NCBI GenBank assembly: GCA_005777235.1
Contig: SXND01000237.1
Coordinates: 1-35,689 of the forward strand
DNA: 35,689 bases
Direction of reading: 5' to 3'
Source: Pseudomonadota bacterium
GTDB lineage: Bacteria; Tectomicrobia; Entotheonellia; Entotheonellales; Entotheonellaceae
Numbering within the stretch: the stretch's first letter is position 1; each line of letters begins with the position of its first letter. Position numbers and translations under genes: made by a program. The notes under the pieces were generated by a model. That model ran no database searches and was not told where the DNA came from. It saw nothing but the letters and a program-made list of their open reading frames with translations. Shown here in pieces: positions 7,616-15,121 of the stretch.

Positions 7616-8986
7616 ATGCACAGCACTGCCACCCTGACCGCTCCGGCCGCGTTATCGTCTGAGCACATCGCCTCCTTCCACCAGCACTTCCGTGGCACCC
7701 CAACCTACCGTGTGGTGCAAAACGCCGTGACGCAGACGAGCGTGGATGATATTGCGCTCAATCGCGAGCTGTTGACGGCTGTCGATCACTCCTTTTCCAC
7801 CACCCTCGATACCTGGAGTGCCACCAACCAAAAAAAGTCGGGACGTTGCTGGATGTTTGCTGGGCTGAATCTGTTCCGGCCTGGCGCCATGGCCACCATG
7901 CACCTCAAGAATTTTGAGTTTAGCCAGAATCATCTGCTGTTCTGGGATAAGCTCGAAAAAGCCAATTATTTCCTGGAAGCTATCCTCGACACCGCCGAGC
8001 GCTCGGCGGATGAGCGGACGGTGCACTGGTTGCTCGGGAACTTGCTCAGTGACGGTGGCCAGTGGAACATGTTCGTCAATCTGATCCAGAAGTATGGCGT
8101 TGTCCCCAAAAGCGCCATGCCAGAAACCGAAAGCTCGTCCAACACCATGCGGATGAATGCCATCCTGAAAGAAAAACTCCGGGAAGGCGCCCGTACTCTG
8201 CGTACCCTCATCGCCCAAGGCGTGACCGTGGACGAAGCCCGAGAGACGAAACAGGCGCTCCTCAACGTTATCTTTCGTATTCTCGCCATCCATCTCGGCA
8301 CCCCACCGCAGGCTTTTGACTGGCAGTGGACGGATACAGACCGCGCCTTTCACCGCGACGGTAGCGTGACACCGCAGGACTTTGCCGCCAAGTACATCAC
8401 CGTTCCGTACGAGGAGTATGCCTGTCTCGTACACGATCCACGCCCGACGAGTCCCTACGGCAGGACGTATACCGTAGAATATCTGGGCAATGTCTGGGAG
8501 GGCGGCATCACGCGCTATCTCAACGTGGACATGGACGCCCTCAAGGACATGACCATGCGCACCCTGCTGGACGGAAAGCCGGTGTGGTTTGGCTGCGATG
8601 TCAGCAAAATGCTGCGCCGGGATGCCGGGGTCTGGGATGCGGCGCTGTTTGATTACGCCAGCGTGTATGATACGCCGTTTACGCTCACCAAGGCCGAGCG
8701 CTTGGTCTACCGCCAGACCCAAATGACGCACGCCATGCTGTTTACCGGCGTCGATGTGGTCGAGGGCAGGCCACGGCGCTGGCGGGTGGAAAACTCCTGG
8801 GGCGAGGACAATGGCCAGAAGGGTTTTTACTTGATGAATGACTCGTGGTTCGACGAATATGTCTTCGAGATTGCCGCCCGCACCAGCAGGCTCCCAGCCT
8901 CCCTCCGCACGGCCCTGGACACCGAGCCTATTGTGCTGCCGTCCTGGGATCCCATGGGGTCGCTGGCGGCAGAAACGTGCCTCTAG
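7616..8986 (+). CDS. pepC: Aminopeptidase C / bleomycin hydrolase (peptidase C1B)
   Basis: 456 residues, the standard length for PepC, a cytoplasmic papain-fold cysteine aminopeptidase. The catalytic triad is C78 in GRCWMFAGLN, H372 in MTHAMLFTG and N393 in VENSWGE. The oxyanion glutamine equivalent lies just upstream (NQKKSGRC). There is no signal peptide. ATG 7616 follows GAGGAG at good spacing. These enzymes trim peptides and inactivate bleomycin-type compounds; which role applies here cannot be read from the sequence. The minus strand opposite has a long open frame that is a composition shadow. Confidence 0.95.
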   Translation: MHSTATLTAPAALSSEHIASFHQHFRGTPTYRVVQNAVTQTSVDDIALNRELLTAVDHSFSTTLDTWSATNQKKSGRCWMFAGLNLFRPGAMATMHLKNFEFSQNHLLFWDKLEKANYFLEAILDTAERSADERTVHWLLGNLLSDGGQWNMFVNLIQKYGVVPKSAMPETESSSNTMRMNAILKEKLREGARTLRTLIAQGVTVDEARETKQALLNVIFRILAIHLGTPPQAFDWQWTDTDRAFHRDGSVTPQDFAAKYITVPYEEYACLVHDPRPTSPYGRTYTVEYLGNVWEGGITRYLNVDMDALKDMTMRTLLDGKPVWFGCDVSKMLRRDAGVWDAALFDYASVYDTPFTLTKAERLVYRQTQMTHAMLFTGVDVVEGRPRRWRVENSWGEDNGQKGFYLMNDSWFDEYVFEIAARTSRLPASLRTALDTEPIVLPSWDPMGSLAAETCL

Positions 8987-9021
8987 AGCCACGGCAGCAC
9001 CACAACGGGAGAACAGCCACC

Positions 9022-10206
9022 ATGGACCTGAGCCACGCGCTCCGCTTTACCCACACCAGCGTCGCGCAGGAGATTGTCTGCGACACCGACGCCATTACGC
9101 GTCTCTGCCGCACGCTGGACACGCTGGGAGCCCAGACCGCTATGATCGTCTGCGGCCCCTCGATCCTGCGCGGTTCCGATGTCATCCAGCGTGTGCAGAC
9201 CGCCCTGGGGACGCGCTGCGTTGGTCTGTTTGCCGGCGTCGCCCCCCACGCCCCAGTGTCCACGCTGGACGAGGCCATGCTCGTGGCGCGTGAGGCCCAG
9301 CCGGAGGCCCTGGTCAGCGTCGGCGGCGGCAGTACGCATGACACCACCAAAGGCCTCGCCACCCTCTTGGGGGAAGGGGGTGACATTCACGCCTATGAAA
9401 TCCACTTTGAGCCACCGGATACGGTGATCATCCCAGCGCTCACCCGCCCGAAAATTCCCATCGTCACCATACCCACCACGATGGGCGGTGCCGAACTGAG
9501 CCGCGGCGCTGGCTTTACCGATCATGCCCTGGGTCGCAAGATCGTCGTGGGCGATCCAGGCACCATCCCGCGTAGCATCTTGATTGATGGCCAGGCCCTG
9601 GCGACAACGCCCACGTCCATCCTGGCCTCCACAGCCATGGGGCAGTTGCGGATCGCCGTGGAAACGGTGTACTCCCGACGGCACAATCCCATTGGCGATG
9701 CGCTGGCTTTACACGCTATCCGCATGCTCGTGGACACGCTGCCGCGCTGTCAGGGCAAGGCGCTGCCCGACCTGTTGACCATTAAAACCGCCGCGTGTAT
9801 GGCCTCGCTCGCGAGCGTGGGAGGCCTCGGTCTGAATACGGCCACGGCCCATCACGTCGGCGGCTTGTACAACGTCCCGCACGGCGAAGCCAACGCCATT
9901 CTGTTACCCCATACCATGCGCTTTAATTTGCCTGCCAGCGCCGAGCGCCAGGCGTTGATCGCTGAGGCCATGGGGGTGAACACGGCGGGGATGAGTCCGC
10001 AGGCGGCGGGCCTCGCCGCGGCGGAGGCGGTGGCGGACCTCTGCAAGCAACTCGGCCTGCCCTCCCGACTGCGTGATGTCGATGTCCCCGAGGAAGGCTT
10101 AGCGGCCATCGCCGCGGCAACGCTGCATGACCGCGCCTTGGCGACGAATCCGCTCCCGATTACTGACGCGGCACCAATTCTCAGCGTTTTACGTGCCGCG
10201 TGGTAG
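9022..10206 (+). CDS. Iron-containing alcohol dehydrogenase-like protein with altered metal site
   Basis: A 394-residue member of the Fe-ADH/dehydroquinate-synthase-like superfamily, closest in look to the maleylacetate reductase/ADH branch. The N-terminal domain has the nucleotide-binding GGGSTHD (typically GGGSxxD) motif. The C-terminal helical domain normally binds metal through Asp, His, His, His. The later histidines are present in HHVGGLYNVPHGEANA. The first pair, normally in TGMDALTHAVE, reads TAMGQLRIAVE, so Asp and His are replaced by Gly and Ile. It may be metal-free, use another metal, or have lost dehydrogenase activity. ATG 9022 is preceded by GGGAGA. Its 3' end overlaps the convergent GNAT gene by 18 bases. 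Confidence 0.85.
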   Translation: MDLSHALRFTHTSVAQEIVCDTDAITRLCRTLDTLGAQTAMIVCGPSILRGSDVIQRVQTALGTRCVGLFAGVAPHAPVSTLDEAMLVAREAQPEALVSVGGGSTHDTTKGLATLLGEGGDIHAYEIHFEPPDTVIIPALTRPKIPIVTIPTTMGGAELSRGAGFTDHALGRKIVVGDPGTIPRSILIDGQALATTPTSILASTAMGQLRIAVETVYSRRHNPIGDALALHAIRMLVDTLPRCQGKALPDLLTIKTAACMASLASVGGLGLNTATAHHVGGLYNVPHGEANAILLPHTMRFNLPASAERQALIAEAMGVNTAGMSPQAAGLAAAEAVADLCKQLGLPSRLRDVDVPEEGLAAIAAATLHDRALATNPLPITDAAPILSVLRAAW

Positions 10207-10776
10207 AGTCGTGCCGTGGTCCGTTCTCTGGCCACTCTCAGCCGGGTGCGGTCCAACCGCCCCGAGAACTTTGTACATGATGGCGGTGGGTTCTAGCACC
10301 CCCGTCGTGCTCAGCGCATAGTGGGGGATGATCCCGGCCAGGGTGTCGCCTAATTTCTCGTAGAGATGTTGGGAGGGATCGCCCGTCCGCGTGTCGAGAA
10401 CCAACAGACTGACCCCGTGTTGGCGGGCTTCCACTTCGAGCGCCGCCATCAGGGCCGCTCCCACCCCACGGCGCCGCGCTCGTGAGTGCACCAAGAGCCG
10501 GGGCACCTCGGCGCGGTGCGCCCCGTTGGGACGGTCCGAGAGATGCAGCTGGACGGTGCCGATCACCTGTGGAGCGTCTTGGGCCACGAGCAGCACCAGC
10601 GCCCCGCGCTGGACCTGGTCTGCAACGCTGTGCCAATAGGCGGTGGCATCCTGCGTACTGGGAACGGCCACCCAGCCGACGGAGGCACCACCAGACACGG
10701 CATCGCCGAGCAGCGTGCACAAATCCTCGATCACAGGGGGTTGTATCTCGTGTGCCGTCAGTGTGTGGATGTGCAT
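10189..10776 (-). CDS. GNAT family N-acetyltransferase
   Basis: A 195-residue GCN5-related acetyltransferase that transfers acetyl from acetyl-CoA to an unknown amine. The acetyl-CoA pyrophosphate loop is visible as RARRRGVGAALM, preceded by the beta4 segment AEVPRLLVHS. The C-terminal half reads YEKLGDTLAGIIPHYALS, typical of the fold. ATG 10776 has GAGAGG upstream; longer in-frame starts lack a site. It diverges from the Fur-rubrerythrin gene and runs tail-to-tail into the ADH-like gene with an 18-base overlap. Confidence 0.85.
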   Translation of the reverse strand: MHIHTLTAHEIQPPVIEDLCTLLGDAVSGGASVGWVAVPSTQDATAYWHSVADQVQRGALVLLVAQDAPQVIGTVQLHLSDRPNGAHRAEVPRLLVHSRARRRGVGAALMAALEVEARQHGVSLLVLDTRTGDPSQHLYEKLGDTLAGIIPHYALSTTGVLEPTAIMYKVLGAVGPHPAESGQRTDHGTTLPRGT

Positions 10777-10962
10777 GGGGTTCCTCTCTTCGTGATCTCC
10801 TGCATGCGGCCACGCTTCGTCCGACGCTGGGAGCCCTACGGCCCGTATTGTACAGCCGCAGTTGTCGTCGCCGCACCAGAGATTCTCGGAGGCCAACACG
10901 GCGCACATAATGCCGGCCATGCGCCTTTTCGATTGTCTCATCTGAGTATCTTTGCCTGTCAG

Positions 10963-10991
10963 TTGACCCTCAGTCCCCTGACCAGTACAAT
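10963..10991 (+). promoter_or_regulatory. Sigma70 promoter for the Fur-rubrerythrin gene
   Basis: TTGACC (10963-10968) and TACAAT (10986-10991) are separated by exactly 17 bases. Transcription would begin near 10998 and give a leader of about 220 bases before ATG 11217, containing the shared leader element. No obvious Fur box overlaps it by eye. Confidence 0.7.
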
Positions 10992-11129
10992 GGGTGACAC
11001 GTTACGCCATAGTGCCCACGCAACCGACAGGGGTGGTTACGCTCCAGGAACCAACTGCTGGCGCATCCGTCTGACCGCTTTCTCTTGCCAGGTTTCAGAC
11101 CAGCGCCCAGCCGCCACGCGGAGGCTGAC

Positions 11130-11202
11130 GCCTGGCATGTGGTGCCTGTGCTGCCCGTGCACAGGTTTGGCATCCGCGGGCATAAGCCTACATTTGGTGA
11201 GG
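11130..11202 (+). promoter_or_regulatory. Shared leader element, copy B (before Fur-rubrerythrin gene)
   Basis: This is homologous to 5239-5306 before the greA-like gene. Blocks GCCTGGCA, GCTGCCCGTGC, CATCCGCGGGC, AAGCCTACA and TGGTGAGG are conserved with small indels between them. The hairpin GGGC-ATAA-GCCT keeps pairing through a wobble. GGTGAGG may serve as the ribosome binding site for ATG 11217, although the spacing (14 bases) is longer than in copy A. Confidence 0.5.
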
Positions 11203-11216
11203 AAGGCCGAGTCACC

Positions 11217-12155
11217 ATGCAGGACGAACTCAGCGTTTTTGAAGATTTTCTGCGCAAGCAACGCCTCAAACACTCGAAGCCACGTCGAGATATTTTGGAG
11301 GTGTTTCTGGCTTCGGAGGGCCATCTCACAGCTTACGAGCTGTACCAGCAGGTCAAGGAACGCCATACGAGCCTTGGCTTTGCGACGGTCTACCGCACCC
11401 TGCGTTTACTGGCAGAGTGTGGCTTGGCCCGGACGATGGATTATGGGGATGGCACGCTACGGTATGAACCGAATCGCTTTCAGCACCATCACATTATCTG
11501 CACGGCCTGCAATCGCACCATTGAATTTCTCAGCCCCGAGTTAGAAGGGCTCATGCACAAAGTCCAACAAGACCACGATTTCACGCCACAGCGGCATGCC
11601 GTACGCATCCTCAGCCTGTGCGCTGATTGCACGCGGGTGACGCCGCCGCGCAGTCGCCACAGCACGGCACTCGACGCCATTTTGTCGCGCGATGCCCTGC
11701 GCGTCGCACTGGCCAATGAGCAACGTGGGTTGCATTTTTACCGTCATGCCCTCGAAGCGGCGCAAGAGGAGGCCACCCGGGAGGTGTTCAGTTGCCTGGT
11801 CGATGAGGAGACTCGGCATCTCGCAGCCTTGCAGTATGAGTATGATGCCTTACGCCAGGCCAATCCCTCCTTGGACGATGAACCTTCACTCCTCTATTTT
11901 GACTACGAGCGTTTGGAGGATATTTTTCCGCAACTGCCACCGCATGTGGTGCAGACGGCCCAGGCCTTCAACCCGGCGGAAGTTCTCTCCATCGCCATGG
12001 CTGCCGAGCGGCGCTCGTACGAATTCTTCAGTGAATACGCCGAGAAGGTGGGGTATCCGCAGGGTCGGGCCATCTTTCACAAATTTGCCACGGAGGAGCA
12101 GGACCATCTCTCCATGCTGCGTCATGCCTATGATGCGTTGCAGGGCAAAGGGTAG
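11217..12155 (+). CDS. Fur-family regulator fused to a rubrerythrin-like diiron domain
   Basis: 312 residues combining two proteins that are usually separate. Residues 1-140 are a Fur/PerR-type winged-helix repressor: DNA-binding region SLGFATVYRTLRLLAECGL, regulatory histidines H90-H92, and a structural zinc site C95/C98 with C135/C138. Residues about 155-312 form a ferritin-like four-helix domain with a full diiron ligand set: E168, E198-x-x-H201, E264, E294-x-x-H297. The reading frame is continuous through a short linker (PPRSRHS). A repressor carrying its own peroxide- or oxygen-reactive diiron centre could sense redox state or iron directly. It has its own promoter and a long structured leader. 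The fusion could in principle come from a lost stop codon, but both halves look intact. Confidence 0.9.
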   Translation: MQDELSVFEDFLRKQRLKHSKPRRDILEVFLASEGHLTAYELYQQVKERHTSLGFATVYRTLRLLAECGLARTMDYGDGTLRYEPNRFQHHHIICTACNRTIEFLSPELEGLMHKVQQDHDFTPQRHAVRILSLCADCTRVTPPRSRHSTALDAILSRDALRVALANEQRGLHFYRHALEAAQEEATREVFSCLVDEETRHLAALQYEYDALRQANPSLDDEPSLLYFDYERLEDIFPQLPPHVVQTAQAFNPAEVLSIAMAAERRSYEFFSEYAEKVGYPQGRAIFHKFATEEQDHLSMLRHAYDALQGKG

Positions 12156-12484
12156 AGATGGCGCGAGTACACCATGGTCATTGAGTTGTACGTTGGCATG
12201 AAAATCGCTACCATGTGTCGACAGCATCAGACGGCACTACCGTTTCTACGGCCTGAGACGCCCGCGCCCATGACGTCTACGCCCACGCCGCGCAGTCGTG
12301 CATGGGCGATGGTCACGACGCTTGACCAGTACCTCAGCAGTCTGTCGCGGGGGTGGGGCACACGCCGGTCTGTCAAGGTGTGCCAAGTGTTTCTACGTCC
12401 CATGTCCATCCGGCTCTGACGCCGTTCGAGGGCGTAGCCGTGCTGTAACCGCTGGTCTATTCGTGTCGAGAGAAGGGGGAGCGC
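12156..12484. other. Intergenic region before leuDC
   Basis: This 329-base stretch contains no convincing gene; an open frame at 12174-12419 lacks a ribosome binding site and family resemblance. It contains the hairpin at 12357-12384. The leuD promoter should lie here, but no near-consensus pair stands out. Confidence 0.4.
12357..12384 (+). terminator. Hairpin GGCACAC/GTGTGCC
   Basis: Perfect 7 bp arms enclose a 14-base loop and are followed by AAGTGTTT. It could be a weak terminator downstream of the Fur-rubrerythrin gene or part of a leuD leader. Confidence 0.3.
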
Positions 12485-13000
12485 ATGATTACAGGCGTCA
12501 TCACGTCTGTCTATGGCAAAGATATCAACACCGATGACATCATCCCGGCGTCATTTCTCCAGCAGAGTAACGATCGGAAATTTTTTAAGGATTACGCGTT
12601 TGACCGCTATGATCCAGCCTTCCGGCAACGCTGTAACACCACGACCACGAATATCGTGATTGGCGGTGAAAACTTCGCCTGCGGATCGAGTCGCGAGCAG
12701 GCGGTCTATGCCCTGCAGGAAAACGGCGTCGTGTGTGTCATTGCCGAGTCCTATCCCGACATTTTTTATCGCAATTCACTGAGTAATGGCCTGGTGTTAG
12801 TGAGCCTGCCAGACACCTCGAGCTTTCAGATGGGGGATGAAGTGCACGTCGATCTCGAGACGTACACGATTGAAAACGTGACGCAAGGCACCACCTTCCG
12901 CTTTGAGATGAACCACGACGACAATGAGACGTTTAAACAGGGTGGCATGATTGGGCGCGTGCGTACACACCTCGCCGAGTTGTTACAGACCAGTAAATAG
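12485..13000 (+). CDS. leuD: 3-isopropylmalate dehydratase small subunit (aconitase swivel domain)
   Basis: A 171-residue LeuD-type subunit that pairs with the next gene to form a hydro-lyase. Family motifs are clear: GKDINTDDIIPASFL at the N-terminus, the conserved loop NFACGSSREQA, and FYRNSLSNGLV. The short length matches the archaeal/homoaconitase-like branch rather than the roughly 200-residue enterobacterial LeuD. So the substrate could be isopropylmalate, homocitrate/homoaconitate or a methylated malate. ATG 12485 follows GAGAAGGGGGAG. The order small-then-large is the reverse of the common leuCD order, and no leuA or leuB lies nearby. Confidence 0.88.
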   Translation: MITGVITSVYGKDINTDDIIPASFLQQSNDRKFFKDYAFDRYDPAFRQRCNTTTTNIVIGGENFACGSSREQAVYALQENGVVCVIAESYPDIFYRNSLSNGLVLVSLPDTSSFQMGDEVHVDLETYTIENVTQGTTFRFEMNHDDNETFKQGGMIGRVRTHLAELLQTSK

Positions 13001-13016
13001 CCGCAAGGAGCATGCA

Positions 13017-14357
13017 ATGGGACAGACCATGGTGGAAAAGATTGTCTCGCGCCACGTCGGCCGCACAGTCTCTGCGGGTGAGTTGATTACACGCCTGCCG
13101 ATCACGAAATTGTTTTTCAACGACGTCATTGGCCCACCGGCCATTAAAGGTTTTCGGGAAGATTTTGCCGAGGTGTTTGCCAGCACAGGCACAACGCCGC
13201 GGGTCTTTGATCCGAAACGCCTGTATTTCCTGCCGGACCACTCCGTGCCGACGTTCTCGGTGCAGATCGCCGAGGGCGTGCAAGTCATGCGCGAGTTTGC
13301 TAATGAAATGGGCGCCCGCATGTACAAAGAGGGCGATGGTATCGAGCACGTAGTGCTCATCGAAGATGGGCAGATCGTGCCCTGGGACATTGTGCTGGGC
13401 ACGGATTCCCATACCGACACCAACGGGGCGTTGGGGGCACTGGCGTTTGGCGTTGGGACCACGGATGGCCAGTATGCCATGGCCACCGGGCATCTGTATG
13501 ATTTTATGGTACCAGAGTCGGTCAAGTTTGTCTTAACGGGTACGCTGCCCAAGGGCGTCTTTTCCAAAGACATTATTCTGTCGATCATTGGCATGATGGG
13601 CGCTGGTGGCTGTTCCAAGCGCGTCGCCGAATTCACCGGCCCTGGCGTGCGCAGCCTGCCCTTGGATGCCCGTACCACCATCTGCAATATGTCCGTGGAG
13701 ATGAGCGCCCGCACCGGGATCATGGCCTTTGATGAGGTGGTGGCCGATTTCCTGCGCGGGCGTGCCGAGTGGCCGGTAGAACCCATCGACAGCGACCCCG
13801 ATGCGACGTATGCGCAGACTTTTACCATTGATCTGTCGTCTTTGGAACCGACGGTCTCCTTCCCACACAAACCGGCGAATGCCACGCCGATCTCAAAGCT
13901 ACAAGACATGATCGCCCGCAGCCAGCGCGAACCCACGCCCGATTTTTGCACGGTCGATGACGACGTGATTACCGATGCGTTCCTCGGCTCCTGCACCAAT
14001 GCACGCTACGAAGACCTGGTCGCCGGCGCGGCGATTATGCGCGGCCACCAGGTCCATCCCAACGTCAACTTGATCGTCATCCCGGCCAGCCGCAAGGTCT
14101 ATCAACGGGCCATGGCCGAGGGGCTGTTACAGGTCTTCGTCGAGGCGGGGGCCAATGTTGAATCGTCGAACTGTGGTCCCTGCTTTGGGAGCCACATGGG
14201 CGTCATGGGCAAAAAGTCCAAGATGATCAGCTCGAGTAATCGCAACTACAAAGGGCGCATGGGCTCGCCAGATGCACGTATCTTCCTCGCTAGTCCCGCC
14301 ACGGTGGTCGCCAGTGCCATTGAAGGGCGCATTACCGATCCGCGCAAGTTCATGTAG
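13017..14357 (+). CDS. leuC: 3-isopropylmalate dehydratase large subunit (aconitase family)
   Basis: A 446-residue aconitase-superfamily large subunit. The three cysteines for the catalytic 4Fe-4S cluster are C326 (GSCTNAR), C386 and C389 (SNCGPCFG). Substrate-side motifs GTDSHTDTNGALG and SSNRNYKGRMGS are present. With the preceding small subunit it should isomerise a 2- or 3-hydroxy dicarboxylic acid, most simply isopropylmalate for leucine synthesis. It lies 16 bases after leuD, with AAGGAG before ATG 13017, so the two form an operon. A perfect palindromic hairpin follows the stop. Confidence 0.9.
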   Translation: MGQTMVEKIVSRHVGRTVSAGELITRLPITKLFFNDVIGPPAIKGFREDFAEVFASTGTTPRVFDPKRLYFLPDHSVPTFSVQIAEGVQVMREFANEMGARMYKEGDGIEHVVLIEDGQIVPWDIVLGTDSHTDTNGALGALAFGVGTTDGQYAMATGHLYDFMVPESVKFVLTGTLPKGVFSKDIILSIIGMMGAGGCSKRVAEFTGPGVRSLPLDARTTICNMSVEMSARTGIMAFDEVVADFLRGRAEWPVEPIDSDPDATYAQTFTIDLSSLEPTVSFPHKPANATPISKLQDMIARSQREPTPDFCTVDDDVITDAFLGSCTNARYEDLVAGAAIMRGHQVHPNVNLIVIPASRKVYQRAMAEGLLQVFVEAGANVESSNCGPCFGSHMGVMGKKSKMISSSNRNYKGRMGSPDARIFLASPATVVASAIEGRITDPRKFM

Positions 14358-14369
14358 ACGCGCGTGAAG

Positions 14370-14381
14370 AGCACGCGTGCT
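14370..14381. repeat. 12-base perfect palindrome AGCACGCGTGCT
   Basis: A self-complementary 12-mer 13 bases after the leuC stop, just before the larger palindrome. It may be part of the transcription end. Confidence 0.3.
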
Positions 14382-14387
14382 CTCAAA

Positions 14388-14415
14388 GTAGGGGCGACCA
14401 GCCAGTCGCCCCTAC
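14388..14415. repeat. Palindromic repeat GTAGGGGCGAC/GTCGCCCCTAC, likely bidirectional terminator
   Basis: Perfect 11 bp arms surround a 6-base loop. It lies between convergent leuC and the DUF1517-like gene, 5 bases from the latter's stop. A diverged copy is at 774-800. Repeats of this GGGGCGAC type are widely scattered in some high-GC environmental genomes. Position suggests it ends transcription on both strands, though no T-tract is present. Confidence 0.65.
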
Positions 14416-14420
14416 CGGTG

Positions 14421-15044
14421 TCACAGCAACAGCCGTAAATACTCCCACCCTGCTCCCAGCAAGTCATCCTCCGACAAGCCATCTGCGGCGTTCCCCGGTA
14501 CAATGTACACCCCGTCGGCCTGAATCGTCTGCGGATCAATGCTGGTCAGTCCTTGCACCAGGGCGCTAAACGTTTCCTTGAGAAAATAGGCATCCTCGTG
14601 CGTAATGGCTTCTGCCGGGGCGTAGGGCTGGTCCAAGACAAAGGCCAGCGTGACCACCACATAATCCTTGCGACTGGACGTGCGTCGGATGTCATCAATC
14701 TGCGTGCCTAACTCTTCTGCCTCGACCGCCATGTTGTTTTCAATATCGTTGGTCCACGAGGTAAACTCGGCGCCCGCGGCCTCGGGATCGTCAAGGTAAT
14801 CCCAGTAGCCGTACGTCCAGAACAGCGCGTTTTCCTCTAGCAGGGCCAGGAAGCGGCGGAGAAAGCGGCGCTTGGCCTGGACGTCTTCGTCCATGGCGTG
14901 CTCTTCCGCCAGCACGCGGGCAAAGCTGGCGCGTACCGTGTCCTCACCGAAACTTTTGATGGCGATTTGTAGCCCAAAGAAGTAGGTATCAGAGGGGCCG
15001 CGCATCCAGCGACGGAAGCGGCCCAGAAACCCTTGTTGTGCCAT
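14421..15044 (-). CDS. DUF1517-like protein
   Basis: A 207-residue protein with no signal peptide. The section KDYVVVTLAFVLDQPY resembles the 'VVVTL' core of DUF1517 proteins, and the later ISxxEVLxxEVLWTP-like region has only loose parallels, so assignment is tentative. The N-terminus has a basic segment (GFLGRFRRWMRG). It is the last gene of a four-gene minus-strand operon, 77 bases after the lipoprotein gene. The function is unknown; context suggests an envelope role. Confidence 0.6.
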   Translation of the reverse strand: MAQQGFLGRFRRWMRGPSDTYFFGLQIAIKSFGEDTVRASFARVLAEEHAMDEDVQAKRRFLRRFLALLEENALFWTYGYWDYLDDPEAAGAEFTSWTNDIENNMAVEAEELGTQIDDIRRTSSRKDYVVVTLAFVLDQPYAPAEAITHEDAYFLKETFSALVQGLTSIDPQTIQADGVYIVPGNAADGLSEDDLLGAGWEYLRLLL

Positions 15045-15121
15045 GCGTGTTGCCCTTGTGATGCCGTGTAAAAGCCGTGCGATTGTCCGTGGGGCGCGGA
15101 GACGACACCAGCCACGGAGCG

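Larger units (their letters stand above)
10777..11216. other. Divergent intergenic region between GNAT and Fur-rubrerythrin genes
   Basis: This 440-base stretch contains no convincing gene. It holds the plus-strand promoter at 10963-10991 and leader copy B at 11130-11202. The left part presumably carries the GNAT promoter, but I see no convincing minus-strand boxes. Confidence 0.5.

Noticed and set aside
7652..8992. 446-codon open frame on the minus strand opposite pepC
   Set aside because: It mirrors a well-supported gene with full catalytic motifs, has no family signature, and is a GC-rich composition shadow.
12174..12419. 81-codon frame before leuD
   Set aside because: No good ribosome binding site, unusual composition, no recognisable features.
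12983..13999. 338-codon minus-strand frame opposite leuC
   Set aside because: leuC has cluster cysteines and a strong start; the antisense frame is unsupported.
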